Shown piece after piece: positions 9,701 through 17,830 of a stretch of DNA of 58,694 nt (position 1 is the stretch's first letter; each line of letters opens with the position of its first letter). This DNA comes from Planctomycetota bacterium (GTDB lineage Bacteria; Planctomycetota; PLA2; JAEUHO01): positions 1 through 58,694 of the forward strand of contig JASJDY010000055.1 in assembly GCA_030065025.1 (NCBI GenBank), read 5' to 3'. Under the pieces are notes generated by a model. It saw only the letters and a list, made by a program, of their open reading frames with translations, did not search any database and was not told the origin of the DNA. Both the position numbers and the translations under genes were made by a program.

Positions 9701-10134
9701 GCTTCTTCGAGCTCGAGGACTTCTCGGGCACGGTGGAATGCGTCGTGTTCGCGCGCACGTACGCGGAGCTCGAGCACCTGCTCGAGCCCGACGCCATCGT
9801 GCTGATCGACGGCAAGGTCTCACGCGATCGGGACACGCCCTCGATCCACGTGAACCGCGTGGTGCCGATCGACGAGGCCTCGCGCGTGATGGCGCAAGGC
9901 GTGCTCGTGCGCCTCAAGGACGTCGAGGGCGACGTGCTGACCCGGCTCAAGACCGCGGTGGCCGAGGCGACGGGCTCGTTGCCCCTGGTGCTGGAGTTCC
10001 GCCCGGAGCCGGAGACGGTCGCGCGCGTGAAGGCCGGACCGTCGTGGGGCGTGGAGGCGAGCGAGCAGCTGCTGGCGAACCTCGATGCGCTGCCGGAGGT
10101 GGAGGGCGCTGAGTTCCTGGCGAGGAGCCCGTAG
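6706..10134 (+). CDS. dnaE: DNA polymerase III alpha subunit (replicative polymerase)
   Basis: Catalytic subunit of the replicative polymerase, 1142 aa, normal length for DnaE1. It starts with a PHP domain (FVHTHVHSDYSLIDGA, ALTDHGNM). The polymerase active site PDIDIDF places the metal-binding aspartates at about 395, 397 and 399. GPGRGSAAGS, GMNRNAGKHAAGVV and GYGFNKSHTVAYG are also typical. A helix-hairpin-helix and an OB-fold (VRLGGMIRGLRTSIVRKG) are at the C-terminus. The frame is open upstream to 6499, but that part is repeat DNA; ATG at 6706 gives the conserved N-terminus. The TAG stop lies at the first bases of repeat element D1. Confidence 0.97.
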   Translation: MPRQFVHTHVHSDYSLIDGAAKVKDLVAAAARCEQPALALTDHGNMCGAIEFYKTAREAGVKPIIGTEAYVAPRSRFDRQKNPVVAHHLVLLAQNEVGYRNLLKLSTRSFTEGFYYVPRMDKELLAAHNEGLICQSACLSGEVPYYAKHDDQRRATAAAMSLRDIFGDRFYLEIQRNGTEGQEPVNQHILRIANETGIPVVAAQDIHYVDPADQDAHEVKTCIGMGRVLRDNKLKHAGALCFRDTDHMYETFSDVEYACHNTVEIADRCDLELELGTHHLPHFDPPGGEDPTSYFRRLCIEGAKERYGSPLSDAVVERLEYEQQVIEEMGFVSYFLVTWDFVRFAREQDIPVGPGRGSAAGSIVAYCLGITNVDPLEWNLIFERFLNPARISMPDIDIDFCKDGRERVIHYVRDKYGGADCVSQIITFGRLAARAVVRDVGRVLEVPLGDVDRLAKQVPNGPKASLRGALEADPDLKRTVDQNPEYRRLVDTALKLEGMNRNAGKHAAGVVVANGKLEKYVPLYKVGDDITTQYSMDILEEIGLLKIDFLGLRTLTIIDKALANIRRSGVEPPDMDTLPLDDAPTYAMLAEGDALGIFQVESSGMRDLLKKLQPKTFDELGTIVALYRPGPMGSGMVDMYIERTKGREEVTYPHPSLEPILEETKGVVVYQEQVMRITNVLAGFEMSDADNLRKAMGKKKPELLAKFRDLFVEGCGKKGMAEADAIEIWNQLEHFAGYGFNKSHTVAYGLITYQTAYLKRHFPREFMAALLTCEMADMDKITEYIEEARRMGIDVLPPDVSRSDWEFIVEGENVRYGLAAIKGVGKAAAESIVAGRADGGDYPSVFDLCERVELAKVNRATLESLVRAGAFDATGALRAQVAAVLDRALALGQSAAADRHSGQLGLFGEAAADEAAPDYPDEPEWPERDLLAWEREAIGYYATNHPLSKHERRLRVLANARTSECDEIPDRTEVRLGGMIRGLRTSIVRKGRNEGRRMGFFELEDFSGTVECVVFARTYAELEHLLEPDAIVLIDGKVSRDRDTPSIHVNRVVPIDEASRVMAQGVLVRLKDVEGDVLTRLKTAVAEATGSLPLVLEFRPEPETVARVKAGPSWGVEASEQLLANLDALPEVEGAEFLARSP

Positions 10135-10225
10135 GCGGTTCCAGCGGCCGTGTCGTGTGCCATCTCGAAGGAGACGACGCAGGAACCGCCGAGGACACAG
10201 AGGCCGCAGAGGACACAGAGACGCG
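10132..10225. repeat. Repeat element D, copy 1 (contains the dnaE stop codon)
   Basis: About 94 bases, nearly identical to 25281-25375 apart from a 14-base variable patch. It starts TAGGCGGTTCC, and GGCGGTTCC (10134-10142) pairs with GGAACCGCC (10182-10190). The second half has GAGGACACAGAGG-type tandem units. Here the first three bases are the TAG stop of dnaE. Confidence 0.85.
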
Positions 10226-10269
10226 GCAATGGCCGGCGGGGAAGAGGGCAAGCCGGCTGCGCGGCGCCC

Positions 10270-10345
10270 GCGTCCACGTCCGCGACCCCGTCCCCTACGT
10301 AGGTCGTCCGCTTCGGACGGGGACGCGGACTCGGTCGAGGACGCG
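10270..10345. repeat. Imperfect palindrome with GTCC-rich arms
   Basis: GCGTCCACGTCCGCGACC on the left faces GGACGCGGACTCGGTC and GAGGACGC on the right, again roughly 6-nt units. It lies between repeat D1 and the terminator after dnaE. Pairing is imperfect. Confidence 0.5.
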
Positions 10346-10355
10346 GCCATGAATT

Positions 10356-10398
10356 GAAGAACGCCCGCGGGCCCTCCCTCAGGCTCGCGGGCGTCTTC
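10356..10398. terminator. Hairpin terminator between convergent dnaE and exported-protein gene
   Basis: GAAGAACGCCCGCG (10356-10369) pairs with CGCGGGCGTCTTC (10386-10398), with one bulged base, around a short loop. It sits between two converging genes and could stop transcription from both sides. There is no long T tract. Confidence 0.65.
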
Positions 10399-10423
10399 GT
10401 AGCAGCTGGTGGCTGCGGTGCGT

Positions 10424-11254
10424 CTACCCCTCGGTCGAGATGACGCGCAGGCCCTTCGGGCCACCTTCCTTGCCGACCTCGCCCTTGACCTTCCACTCAC
10501 CCTCGCCCTTCTGGCGGATGATGTCGTCCTCCGAGCGGATCTCGTCGCCCAGCCGCTCGAAGTTCAGCGACCAGTAGCGCGCCTCGGCGACCTCCTGGTA
10601 CTCGACGGCCGGACGGGGCAGGTCGCCGCCGCTGTCCTTGGCCGCCTTCTTGAGGCGCTTCAGGATCTTCTGGTTGTGGTCGTAGTAGGCCGAGTCGACG
10701 ACCACGCTGTCGGCGCCGAGCACGACGTTGTCGTCGCTGCTCTTGCTGCCGTACTGCTCGATCTTGTAGGTCGCGATGGGATCGACGAGACCGAAGACCT
10801 GCACGTTGATCCGGTCGTAGAGCGGATCGAGGCGGCCGAAGATGGCGACGGTCTGGAGCTTCTGGCCGGGCTTGATCTTGCCGGCCGTCGTCCCGATCGG
10901 AACCAGGTTCGGGTTGCGCTCGAGCTTGCGGATCGTGGCGAGCGCGGAGCTACCGCCGGCCGCGAGGTAGGTGCGGTTCGTATCGGTGAGCGCCTTGACG
11001 AGCGGGTGCCAACCGCGAGCGAACTTCGTCGGGTTCGTCACCTCGATCGTCATGTAGTGATGCGACGAGGACTTCCCCGTGGCGTCCCGGACGATGGCCG
11101 TGCGCAGGGGCCCGACCTTCGCGTTCAGGATCCAGCGCTGGCGGGTCTCCTTGTCGGCGGCCGCGGCCGGGCTCAAGGCCGAGAGGACGAGGAGCGCCCC
11201 GAGGGCGAGGCTGCCCAGCAGCAGGGCACGACGGGAGTGCAGGAGCGTCTTCAT
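10424..11254 (-). CDS. Exported protein of unknown function
   Basis: 276 aa. It has a clear Sec signal peptide: positive residues, a hydrophobic stretch (LLLGSLALGALLVLSALS), and a likely cleavage after AAAA near residue 33. The mature part is mixed alpha/beta with no cysteine and no recognised catalytic motif. Phrases such as VVLGADSVVVDSAYYDHNQKI and YWSLNFERLGDEI suggest a compact globular periplasmic domain. GGAGGG lies upstream of ATG 11254. It stands alone, converging with dnaE and followed upstream by a 508-base non-coding stretch. I do not recognise the family. Confidence 0.75.
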   Translation of the reverse strand: MKTLLHSRRALLLGSLALGALLVLSALSPAAAADKETRQRWILNAKVGPLRTAIVRDATGKSSSHHYMTIEVTNPTKFARGWHPLVKALTDTNRTYLAAGGSSALATIRKLERNPNLVPIGTTAGKIKPGQKLQTVAIFGRLDPLYDRINVQVFGLVDPIATYKIEQYGSKSSDDNVVLGADSVVVDSAYYDHNQKILKRLKKAAKDSGGDLPRPAVEYQEVAEARYWSLNFERLGDEIRSEDDIIRQKGEGEWKVKGEVGKEGGPKGLRVISTEG

Positions 11255-11762
11255 GAGCTAGGGATCCCTCCGCATCCGTGGAAGGGCGGATGCGCGCCGA
11301 AAGATACCCTCATCCCCCCGCAAACGGCAAGAAGCCCGCCTCCCGAGGGGCGGGAGAGCCTCACAAGGGGCGAATGCCGGGCGCAAGACCGAAGGCGAGG
11401 GCGCCAGGACCCCGCTGGGGCGCAGCGGCAGTCCCATGCGCCTCGCACTCGAGTCGAATGCGAGGACGCACTCGCTCTGCAGAGACGCAGCGGCCGCCCA
11501 AGGTGCCTCGCGATCGATTCGAGGGCGAGGACGCCTCCGACTCGTGGGGCTGCAGCGGCAGTCCGCAGAGCCTCGCCTTCGCGTCTGCTCATCGGCCTCT
11601 AGGCGCCTGAGTCGCCAGGCGCTGCGTACCGAGCGGGACGAGACCGAAGCGAGCCAGAGCCACGACGAGGCATCGCAGCGGAGGCGTGCTGCTGCACATC
11701 GAGCATGCGATGCCGAGTCGGGGCCTGGCGCAGCGAGAGGATCGTTCCGCGCAGGTGCAGCG
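11255..11762. other. 508-base non-coding region with degenerate direct and inverted repeats
   Basis: No convincing gene. It contains two direct copies of a GCAGCGGCAGTCC-containing unit (about 11419-11436 and 11552-11568). An inverted pair CGAAGGCGAGG (11391-11401) / CCTCGCCTTCG (11572-11582) spans about 190 bases. A shorter pair GGCATCGCA / TGCGATGCC lies near 11672-11715, just behind the pilin stop codon, and may be its terminator, though no T tract follows. Short open frames here have no ribosome binding sites and repetitive composition. Confidence 0.5.
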
Positions 11763-12440
11763 CTAGTTCGAACCCCAGAGATGGACCAGCTGCGGGTGCT
11801 CGGAGTCGTCGCCCAGGAACGGCTCGGGGTTGCGGGCGTCCTCGGGCTCGGGGAGCTCCAGGTCGTCCCACGTCATGAAGCGCACGGCGCCGTTGGTGTA
11901 GCCCGCCACGATGCCGTCCGGGTGGTGGAGGGGGCCGTCGTCGTCGTCGCAGATGATCATCACGCCGTCCTTCTCATCGGCGGGCGTGATGACGTGCTCG
12001 CGGTCGTTCGAGCTGTTGCGGCGGCCGGCGTACGAGGTGAGCTCGTGGAAGTCGGTGTCGTTCTTCAGCGCCGACTTCGTGACGTCCTTGTAGCGATCCA
12101 GGTCGACGTCCTCCATCGTGTAGAGCGAGTCGCCCGGGCTGAAGAACATCTCGATGTTCTGGCTGTTCTTGATGGAGACCTTCTTGTGCGCGATCAGCGA
12201 CAGGACGAAGTTCTTGCCGCTGTAGCGCGGCCAGCCGCCACTGACCTTGGACGTGCGCTCGCCGATCATGATCGTGATCATGTTCCGGACGTTGTCCTTC
12301 GACTTCGTCTGGCGGCTCTTCTCCTGGATGTTCGGGATCAGCACCACGACCATGCTCACGAGCACGGAGATGATGCCCATCACCACGAGGATCTCGATGA
12401 AGGAGAAGCCGGCCTGGCGGGACGTCTTGGCGGTGGTCAT
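11763..12440 (-). CDS. Type IV pilin-like (pseudopilin) protein
   Basis: 225 aa. The short positive leader MTTAKTSRQAG is followed by FSFIEILVVMGIISVLVSM. That is a class III signal: cleavage after Gly11, N-methylated Phe12, Glu at +5 and a hydrophobic stalk helix. The protein would be processed by prepilin peptidase and built into a pilus or type II secretion pseudopilus. The C-terminal domain is large and acidic (ICDDDDGPLHHPDG) and fits the DUF1559/GspG-like prepilins common in planctomycetes. The start at 12440 is supported by AGGAGA eight bases upstream; the frame is open to 12506. No other pilus genes are in the window. Confidence 0.88.
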   Translation of the reverse strand: MTTAKTSRQAGFSFIEILVVMGIISVLVSMVVVLIPNIQEKSRQTKSKDNVRNMITIMIGERTSKVSGGWPRYSGKNFVLSLIAHKKVSIKNSQNIEMFFSPGDSLYTMEDVDLDRYKDVTKSALKNDTDFHELTSYAGRRNSSNDREHVITPADEKDGVMIICDDDDGPLHHPDGIVAGYTNGAVRFMTWDDLELPEPEDARNPEPFLGDDSEHPQLVHLWGSN

Positions 12441-12510
12441 GCTTGGGTCTCCTAGGCCCCGCGAGTCGTACGGGGACGCGGCGTTCGGCGCGTGGTCACG
12501 TTGCACTATA

Positions 12511-12538
12511 TCAACTGCCGTGCCCGAGCGGGCACGGC
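12511..12538 (-). promoter_or_regulatory. Hairpin with overlapping promoter-like elements upstream of the pilin gene
   Basis: GCCGTGCCC (12517-12525) and GGGCACGGC (12530-12538) form a perfect 9-bp stem with a 4-base loop. On the minus strand one arm begins GGGCACGGCAGTTGAT, which matches 14 of 16 positions of the sigma-54 consensus but has GA instead of GC at -12. A sigma-70-like TATAGT follows at once. Either way, transcription would start about 60 bases before the ATG. Confidence 0.35.
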
Positions 12539-12710
12539 GCGTGGGTGAGCCCGACCGCGCCCCCCCACGGCCCGCACAGCCCAGATAGTCGGCGCTCCGT
12601 GCGCGGATGCGACCGGCAACGCTCTCACCGGTCGCGGCGGGCGGTGGTCACGAAGTCACCGGCTGGTGGAAGCTGCGTTGACAGGCCGCGGACGTAGTCA
12701 GTGCCGCGCC

Positions 12711-12779
12711 GTGCCCGTGCCGGTGCCGGTGCCTCTGCCCGCTGCATCACGCTCGACGGGCGGGCAGAGGCACGGGCAC
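12711..12779. repeat. Hexamer-armed palindrome, family A (A4)
   Basis: Left side GTGCCC, GTGCCG, GTGCCG, GTGCCT units ending CTCTGCCCGC (12711-12741). Right arm GCGGGCAGAGGCACGGGCAC (12760-12779). The inner 20 bases pair with one mismatch. It lies directly behind the metK stop codon, within the 12441-12790 gap. Confidence 0.82.
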
Positions 12780-12790
12780 GCTCGGGGCTC

Positions 12791-13957
12791 CTACGCTCCG
12801 GTCGCAGCCGCCACTTCCGCCTTGAGGGCATCCACCTTGTCCGTCGCCTCCCACGGCAGGCCCTCGCGGCCGAAGTGCCCCTGCGAAGCCGTGTCGGCGT
12901 AGATCGGACGCAGCAGGTCCAGCTGCTTGATGATGCCGTAGGGCGTCAGGTCGAAGACCTTCGCGACGGCTCGCTCGAGGACGGCGTTCGGCACGCCCTC
13001 GCCGCTCCAGGTCTCGCCCGTGACGCGGACCGAGACGGGCTCGGCCACGCCGATGGCGTAGGCCAGCTGGACCTCGCAGGCGTCGACGAGCCCGGCGGCG
13101 ACGATGTTCTTCGCCACGTAGCGGGCCATGTAGGTGGCCGAGCGGTCGACCTTGCTCGGGTCCTTGCCGCTGAAGGCGCCACCGCCGTGAGGCGCCCAGC
13201 CGCCGTACGTGTCGACGATGATCTTGCGGCCCGTGAGGCCCGTGTCGCCCTTCGGACCGCCGACGTGGAACGAACCCGTCGGGTTGACGAGGAGGCGCGT
13301 GCGCTCGTCGAGCAGTGCGCCCGGCAGCAGCGGGAACAGGTGCTCGCGCACGTCGGCCTCGATGCGCGCCTGGTCGATGTCCTTGGCGTGCTGGGTCGAG
13401 ACCACGACGGTGTCGAGACGCGCGGGACGGCCGTCGTCGCCGTACTCCACCGTGACCTGCGTCTTGCCGTCGGGGAGCAGGTAGTCGAGCGTGCCGTTCT
13501 CGCGGAGCGCGGTGAGGCCGCGGACGAGCACGTGCGACAGGTGGATCGGCAGCGGCATCAGCACGTCGGTGTCGCGGCACGCGTAGCCGAACATGAGGCC
13601 CTGGTCGCCGGCGCCCTGCTTCGCGGGGTCGCCGCGGTCGACGCCCTGGGCGATCTCGGCGGACTGACGCCCCACCGTGACCACGACGCCCACATCGTCC
13701 GCCGGGTAGCCGGCGCGCTCGTCGCCGTAGCCGATGCGCTTCATCGCGTCGCGGGCGATCGTCGCGTAGTCGACGACGGCCTCCGACCGGACCTCGCCAC
13801 CAACGATGCACAGGCCGTTCGTGACGAAGGTCTCGACGGCGACGCGCGCATGCGCGTCCTGCTCGAGGAAGGCGTCCAGCACGCTGTCGCTGATGGTGTC
13901 GGCGAGCTTGTCCGGATGGCCGGCTGTCACGGCCTCCGAGGTGAAGAGATGACCCAT
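12791..13957 (-). CDS. metK: S-adenosylmethionine synthetase
   Basis: Makes S-adenosylmethionine from methionine and ATP in the cytoplasm. 388 aa, as expected. Signatures: [12 protein letters not shown] near the N-terminus, [12 protein letters not shown] (MetK signature 1), and the glycine-rich loop [16 protein letters not shown] (signature 2). The frame is open to 14527, but ATG at 13957 has AGGAG nine bases upstream and gives the usual N-terminus. No SAM riboswitch was recognised in the short divergent gap up to the lipoprotein gene. Confidence 0.97.
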   Translation of the reverse strand: MGHLFTSEAVTAGHPDKLADTISDSVLDAFLEQDAHARVAVETFVTNGLCIVGGEVRSEAVVDYATIARDAMKRIGYGDERAGYPADDVGVVVTVGRQSAEIAQGVDRGDPAKQGAGDQGLMFGYACRDTDVLMPLPIHLSHVLVRGLTALRENGTLDYLLPDGKTQVTVEYGDDGRPARLDTVVVSTQHAKDIDQARIEADVREHLFPLLPGALLDERTRLLVNPTGSFHVGGPKGDTGLTGRKIIVDTYGGWAPHGGGAFSGKDPSKVDRSATYMARYVAKNIVAAGLVDACEVQLAYAIGVAEPVSVRVTGETWSGEGVPNAVLERAVAKVFDLTPYGIIKQLDLLRPIYADTASQGHFGREGLPWEATDKVDALKAEVAAATGA

Positions 13958-14098
13958 GTCGTGCTCCTGAGAAGGGCAAGATCGTACGCAGCCAAGACGA
14001 CAGAACGGGCGAAATGCCCCTGTGCCGCCCGCAAGCGATGCGACAATCCGGGGCAGCAGTTCGACGGGCCTCGCCGGCGGCCCATGGAGACGAAAGCC

Positions 14099-14464
14099 AT
14101 GCGCAGCCTGCACCCCGGCCCGTCCGCGTGCCTCGCGATCCTCGCCGCCGCGATCCTCATTCCCGGAAGCCTGATCCTGGGCGGCTGCGGCCATCACCAT
14201 CACGACGACGGCTTCGTCGTGGTGGACAACCGCACCGACCTCACCACGAGCGAAGATCTGCTCGCCTTCCGCCTCGCCTCCTTCGGCGACCCCTTCACCG
14301 GCGACCTGCTCAGCGCCGATCTGCCGCCCGGCTCGGCCGAGAACCTCGGGATCTGGCGGGAGGACTTCTACGACGGCGAGGGCGACCTCGAGCTGGGTCA
14401 GCTCATCGAGTGGTTCGACCTCTTCGTCGGCAACGGGGATACGACGGTCTTCGAGGCCCGCTGA
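14099..14464 (+). CDS. Small lipoprotein, paralogue of the next gene (copy 1)
   Basis: 121 aa. A signal sequence ends in the lipobox LGGC with Cys30 as the lipidated residue, followed by HHHHDD, a likely flexible or metal-binding stretch. The mature part is acidic and contains VDNRTDL and [13 protein letters not shown]...[14 protein letters not shown]. The neighbour at 14662-15045 carries the same blocks in the same order, so the two are tandem duplicates. GGAGA lies eight bases upstream of ATG 14099; an in-frame ATG at 14084 is less likely. Function unknown; probably an envelope surface protein. Confidence 0.78.
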   Translation: MRSLHPGPSACLAILAAAILIPGSLILGGCGHHHHDDGFVVVDNRTDLTTSEDLLAFRLASFGDPFTGDLLSADLPPGSAENLGIWREDFYDGEGDLELGQLIEWFDLFVGNGDTTVFEAR

Positions 14465-14600
14465 CCCCGAAGCGGGCGCTGCCGGTGTCCACGGCGCGAG
14501 GCGACACGAGCGCCTGAAAGTGGACACGTGCCGACCGCCCCCTGACCGCGCAAGATCGCAAGATTAAACAGAATAACGACTTACGTCGATTCTCCGGCTT

Positions 14601-14616
14601 TGGCACCGGCGTTGCT
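14601..14616 (+). promoter_or_regulatory. Sigma-54 promoter for lipoprotein copy 2
   Basis: TGGCAC, five bases, TTGCT: all conserved -24 (GG) and -12 (GC) positions are present with exact spacing. Transcription would begin near 14627, about 35 bases before the ATG at 14662. RpoN is encoded at 789-2240 and a possible activator at 37175-39022. Confidence 0.7.
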
Positions 14617-14661
14617 CCTCCCCGGGCAACGACGGAACGACCCGTCGCACCGGAGAATCCC

Positions 14662-15045
14662 ATGGTCAGCAAATCCCTCCCCCGATACGCCCTCGTGCTC
14701 CTCGCCGCGGGCGCCCTCGTGCTGGCCGGCTGTGGCGGCGGCTACGGCGAGGTCTACTACGAGGAAGAGTTCATCTTCGAGCCCATCGGCGACGTCGAGG
14801 TGGACAACCAGACGGACCTCGGCGGCACGTTCGAGGACATGTTCGCCTTCGAGATGGCGCCGGCCGGCACGGCCGCGTGGTCAGGCAACCTCCTGCCGGA
14901 CATCCTCTTCCCGGGCGAGATCGCGTTCGTCGGCAGCTTCTACGAGGACTTCTACGACGCGGACGCCGACCTCGATCTCGGCATCGTCAGCTTCTTCGAC
15001 GTCTTCGTCGAGGACGGCTTCACCACGACCTTCGAGGTCTTCTAG
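14662..15045 (+). CDS. Small lipoprotein, paralogue of the previous gene (copy 2)
   Basis: 127 aa. Signal sequence with the lipobox LAGC and lipidated Cys24, then GGGYGEVYYEEEF. The mature domain is very acidic and rich in Phe and Asp. It aligns with copy 1: VDNQTDL, MFAFEMAP, SGNLLPDILFPG, EDFYDADADLDLG and FFDVFVEDGFTTTFEVF. The regular Asp spacing could bind Ca2+, but that is only inference. GGAGA stands before ATG 14662. A near-perfect sigma-54 promoter lies upstream, so expression is probably regulated. I do not recognise the family. Confidence 0.8.
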   Translation: MVSKSLPRYALVLLAAGALVLAGCGGGYGEVYYEEEFIFEPIGDVEVDNQTDLGGTFEDMFAFEMAPAGTAAWSGNLLPDILFPGEIAFVGSFYEDFYDADADLDLGIVSFFDVFVEDGFTTTFEVF

Positions 15046-15187
15046 CCAGGAGTCATCCACAGACAGGTAGTGCCCCGGGTTTCGGGAACGACTCGATGTG
15101 CCGGACACCGCGCTGTGTTGGCGTGGTGACGTCGAGCCCGAGCCCGGGGCACGTTTCTGCCTGCTTCGCTGCCAAGATAGGAGCGCC

Positions 15188-17830
15188 ATGGCCACTCCGC
15201 GACTCCTCCTCCTGTTCCTCGTCGCCCTGGCGGCCGGTTGTCTCCTCTGGTGGAGCCTGCAAGACGGCGAGCCGGAGACACCGCAGGAGCAGCTGCAGGC
15301 CGACGGCGACCCGGACGCGGCCACATCCCCCGATCTCATGGAGGCCGATGGCGCGGGTACGAGCACGGACGCCGCGGGCGGCAATCGCCGGGACGGCGGC
15401 AAGACCGGCGACGCGGCCGCCCGGGACACCGCGCAGCTGACAGGCGTGGTCCAGGACGAGACCGGCCGACCGCTGGCGAACGCCGAGGTCGTGCTGCGCG
15501 AGATCGATCCGCAGAGCCTCCGCGGCGCACCGTTCCCGGATCTGCGCACCGTGGCCAAGACGACGACCGAGCGCGACGGCACGTTCAGCCTGCCGGCGCC
15601 GAACGCCGCATGGCTGCGCGTCGTGGCCTCGCACCCCTCGCGCGCCACGGTCGGCAAGCGCATCGCGAGCGCGGGCGCGCACGTCGTGATCACCCTGCCG
15701 CCCGCGGGCAGCCTGCTGGTCAGCGTCGGCGGTCCGGGCCACGGCGGCACGGCCAAGCTCGTGCTGCGCGCAGGCGACGACGTGATCGAGGGCTACACGG
15801 CGACGGGTGGATCCGCGCGCTTCGACGACCTGCCGCCGGGCGAAGTGCGCATAACCGCCCTCGGCCCGATCGCCAGCACCACCGCAGGCCCGTTCACGAT
15901 CCGTGCAGGCGAGACCACGGAGGTCGGGATCCTGCTGCCCCGTGGCATCGAGATCGAGGGTCGCGTGCTCGATGACGCGACAGGCAAGCCCGTCACGGGC
16001 GCGGAGGTCCACGTCACGCACCCCGGCCGCGCGGACGCGGCCGAGCCCACGGGCGCCGACGGGAGCTTCGGCCCTCTGCCCGGCGGCGCCGAGGGCGAGC
16101 GCGTGTTCCTCGCAGTCCGTGCAGACGGCTACGTGCCCGCGCTGGAGCCGGTCGTGCTGCGCGCGCAGGACCGGCAGTCCGTCGAGCTGCGTCTGACGAA
16201 GGGCGAGCCGTGGACCGGCATCGTCCGGTTCGCGAACGGCGAGCCCGCACCCGGCGCGGCAGTGGGCTACACGGCCGACGGCGTCGCGGGTCGCGCCCCC
16301 GCGAGCACGGTGAGTGACGAGCAGGGCCGCTTCAGCCTGTCGCCGCCGCCGCCGCCCGCGCCAGGACGTCGTGTCGTGCTCAGTGCGACGCTCGGTGACG
16401 CGCTCGGCGCACTGGCGCTCAGGCCCACGACGCCCCGCCCCGCATCCATCGTGCTGGTGCTCGCCGATGGCGCGGTGGTGCGAGGCACCGTCGTGCGACC
16501 GGACGGCGAGCCCCTCGCGGGCGCCACCGTGCGGCTGGCGCCGGACTGGCAACAGGTCGAGCGCGGCCTCGACATCGATGCCGCCAGCGCGCGCCTGCTC
16601 GCGATGAACGAGACCGGCTTCGTCGGACTGGCCACGGCTACCGGCGCCGACGGCGCCTGGCGCCTGCGCGGTGTGCCCCTCGGCGTGTACCGCGTGGTGT
16701 TCGAACACGACGGCAACACCCACAAGCGCACGGCCAAGCTCGACGTCCGCACGAACGACGTGGACGCGGGACGCGAGCGCTTCGGCTATGGCCTCACGCT
16801 CGAGGGTCGCGTGCGCGACGAACGCGGTGAGCCGATCGCGGGCGCGGGCGTGCGCTTGAGGCCCGAGAGCCAGGAGGGCATGTGGCGCACGACGCGGACG
16901 GCCCACGACGGCACGTTCGTCTTCCAGGGACTGGGCATCGGGCGCCACCAGGTCACCGCGACCTGGGCGGAGCGTAATCCGCTGCGCGGCGTGGTCGACA
17001 TGCAGGAGGGCGAGGACGCGCTCATCGAACTCGACTTCGACGCGGCCGCGACGCTCGAGGGCACGGTGCGCCACGGCGACAAGCTGTACACGGGGACGCT
17101 GCAGGTGCGTCTCGTGACCGACAGCGGTCGGGCGCGCATCCGGCGGGCCGTGTACGTGACGACCGGGAAGCTCCACCTCGACGGACTCCAGACGGGCACC
17201 TACACCCTCGACGTGTCCGACGACAAGGGCCTGCTCCGGGCACGCACGCCGGGGCTCGAGCTCACGTCAGGCCAGACGACGACGGCCGAGGTGACGCTGG
17301 AGAGCGCCTCGCGGTTGTACGGCGTCGTCAGCACCCCCGGCGGCGCTCCGGTTCCGATGGCCCGGGTCACGCTCGTCCACGGGGAGAGCGACGGTGCGTA
17401 CCGGGTCCTCGCCACGACGGACGCGCAAGGCCGGTACGACGTACGAGGCCTGGCGCCGGGGCCGTGGAGCGTGATCGCCCAGGGGCGCGGCGGCGGCAGC
17501 GTATCCGTCGAGGTCGACCTCTCGTTCTCGGCCCAGCGCAGTCTGCCCCTGAGGCTCACCGCGATCGGGACGCTGGACATCGAGGTGGTCGACGCGAAGG
17601 GACGCGGCGTGGCCGAGGCGCAGGTCTACTGGCGCAGCGCCGATGGCAAGAGCCGCTCGCTCCTGCCGGCGCGCACCGACGCTCGGGGCCGCGTCACGCT
17701 GCAGGACGTCCCGGCGGACGAGGACATCACCGTGCGCGCCCGTTCCAAGGACGGCGACCGCGGCGCAGCGAGCGCGCGTGTGTCGGCGAACGCGACCGCG
17801 AAGGCCGTGGTGCGGGTCAGCGCGCCGTAG
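15188..17830 (+). CDS. Large exported protein of carboxypeptidase-regulatory-like repeats
   Basis: 880 aa. An N-terminal hydrophobic segment (LLLLFLVALAAGCLLWWSL) acts as a signal anchor, or as a lipoprotein signal if Cys18 is used. A Gly/Asp/Ala-rich linker follows to about residue 80. The rest is a chain of about nine Ig-like beta domains of the CarboxypepD_reg type. Each has the cue G.V.DE.G.P...A.V....D......T..DG.F....L, for example LTGVVQDETGRPLANAEVVL, EGRVLDDATGKPVTGAEVHV and RGTVVRPDGEPLAGATVRL. No enzyme domain is attached, so a structural or binding role at the cell surface is likely. Its stop overlaps the converging kdtA gene by 14 bases. Confidence 0.85.
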   Translation: MATPRLLLLFLVALAAGCLLWWSLQDGEPETPQEQLQADGDPDAATSPDLMEADGAGTSTDAAGGNRRDGGKTGDAAARDTAQLTGVVQDETGRPLANAEVVLREIDPQSLRGAPFPDLRTVAKTTTERDGTFSLPAPNAAWLRVVASHPSRATVGKRIASAGAHVVITLPPAGSLLVSVGGPGHGGTAKLVLRAGDDVIEGYTATGGSARFDDLPPGEVRITALGPIASTTAGPFTIRAGETTEVGILLPRGIEIEGRVLDDATGKPVTGAEVHVTHPGRADAAEPTGADGSFGPLPGGAEGERVFLAVRADGYVPALEPVVLRAQDRQSVELRLTKGEPWTGIVRFANGEPAPGAAVGYTADGVAGRAPASTVSDEQGRFSLSPPPPPAPGRRVVLSATLGDALGALALRPTTPRPASIVLVLADGAVVRGTVVRPDGEPLAGATVRLAPDWQQVERGLDIDAASARLLAMNETGFVGLATATGADGAWRLRGVPLGVYRVVFEHDGNTHKRTAKLDVRTNDVDAGRERFGYGLTLEGRVRDERGEPIAGAGVRLRPESQEGMWRTTRTAHDGTFVFQGLGIGRHQVTATWAERNPLRGVVDMQEGEDALIELDFDAAATLEGTVRHGDKLYTGTLQVRLVTDSGRARIRRAVYVTTGKLHLDGLQTGTYTLDVSDDKGLLRARTPGLELTSGQTTTAEVTLESASRLYGVVSTPGGAPVPMARVTLVHGESDGAYRVLATTDAQGRYDVRGLAPGPWSVIAQGRGGGSVSVEVDLSFSAQRSLPLRLTAIGTLDIEVVDAKGRGVAEAQVYWRSADGKSRSLLPARTDARGRVTLQDVPADEDITVRARSKDGDRGAASARVSANATAKAVVRVSAP

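Noticed and set aside
5563..9777. 1404-aa minus-strand open frame opposite dnaE
   Set aside because: Shadow of dnaE; the product has a His/Val/Arg/Leu-rich antisense composition and no domains.
13958..14098. SAM riboswitch upstream of metK
   Set aside because: The gap is short and no SAM-I, SAM-II or SAM-IV like conserved core was recognised.
12701..14464. Long plus-strand open frame across metK
   Set aside because: Shadow of metK in high-GC DNA. Only its end, from 14099, is a real gene (lipoprotein copy 1).
14588..14659. Inverted repeat GATTCTCCGG / CCGGAGAATC that could hide the ribosome binding site of lipoprotein copy 2, like an RNA thermometer
   Set aside because: The sigma-54 promoter at 14601-14616 would start transcription near 14627, so the left arm would not be in the RNA.
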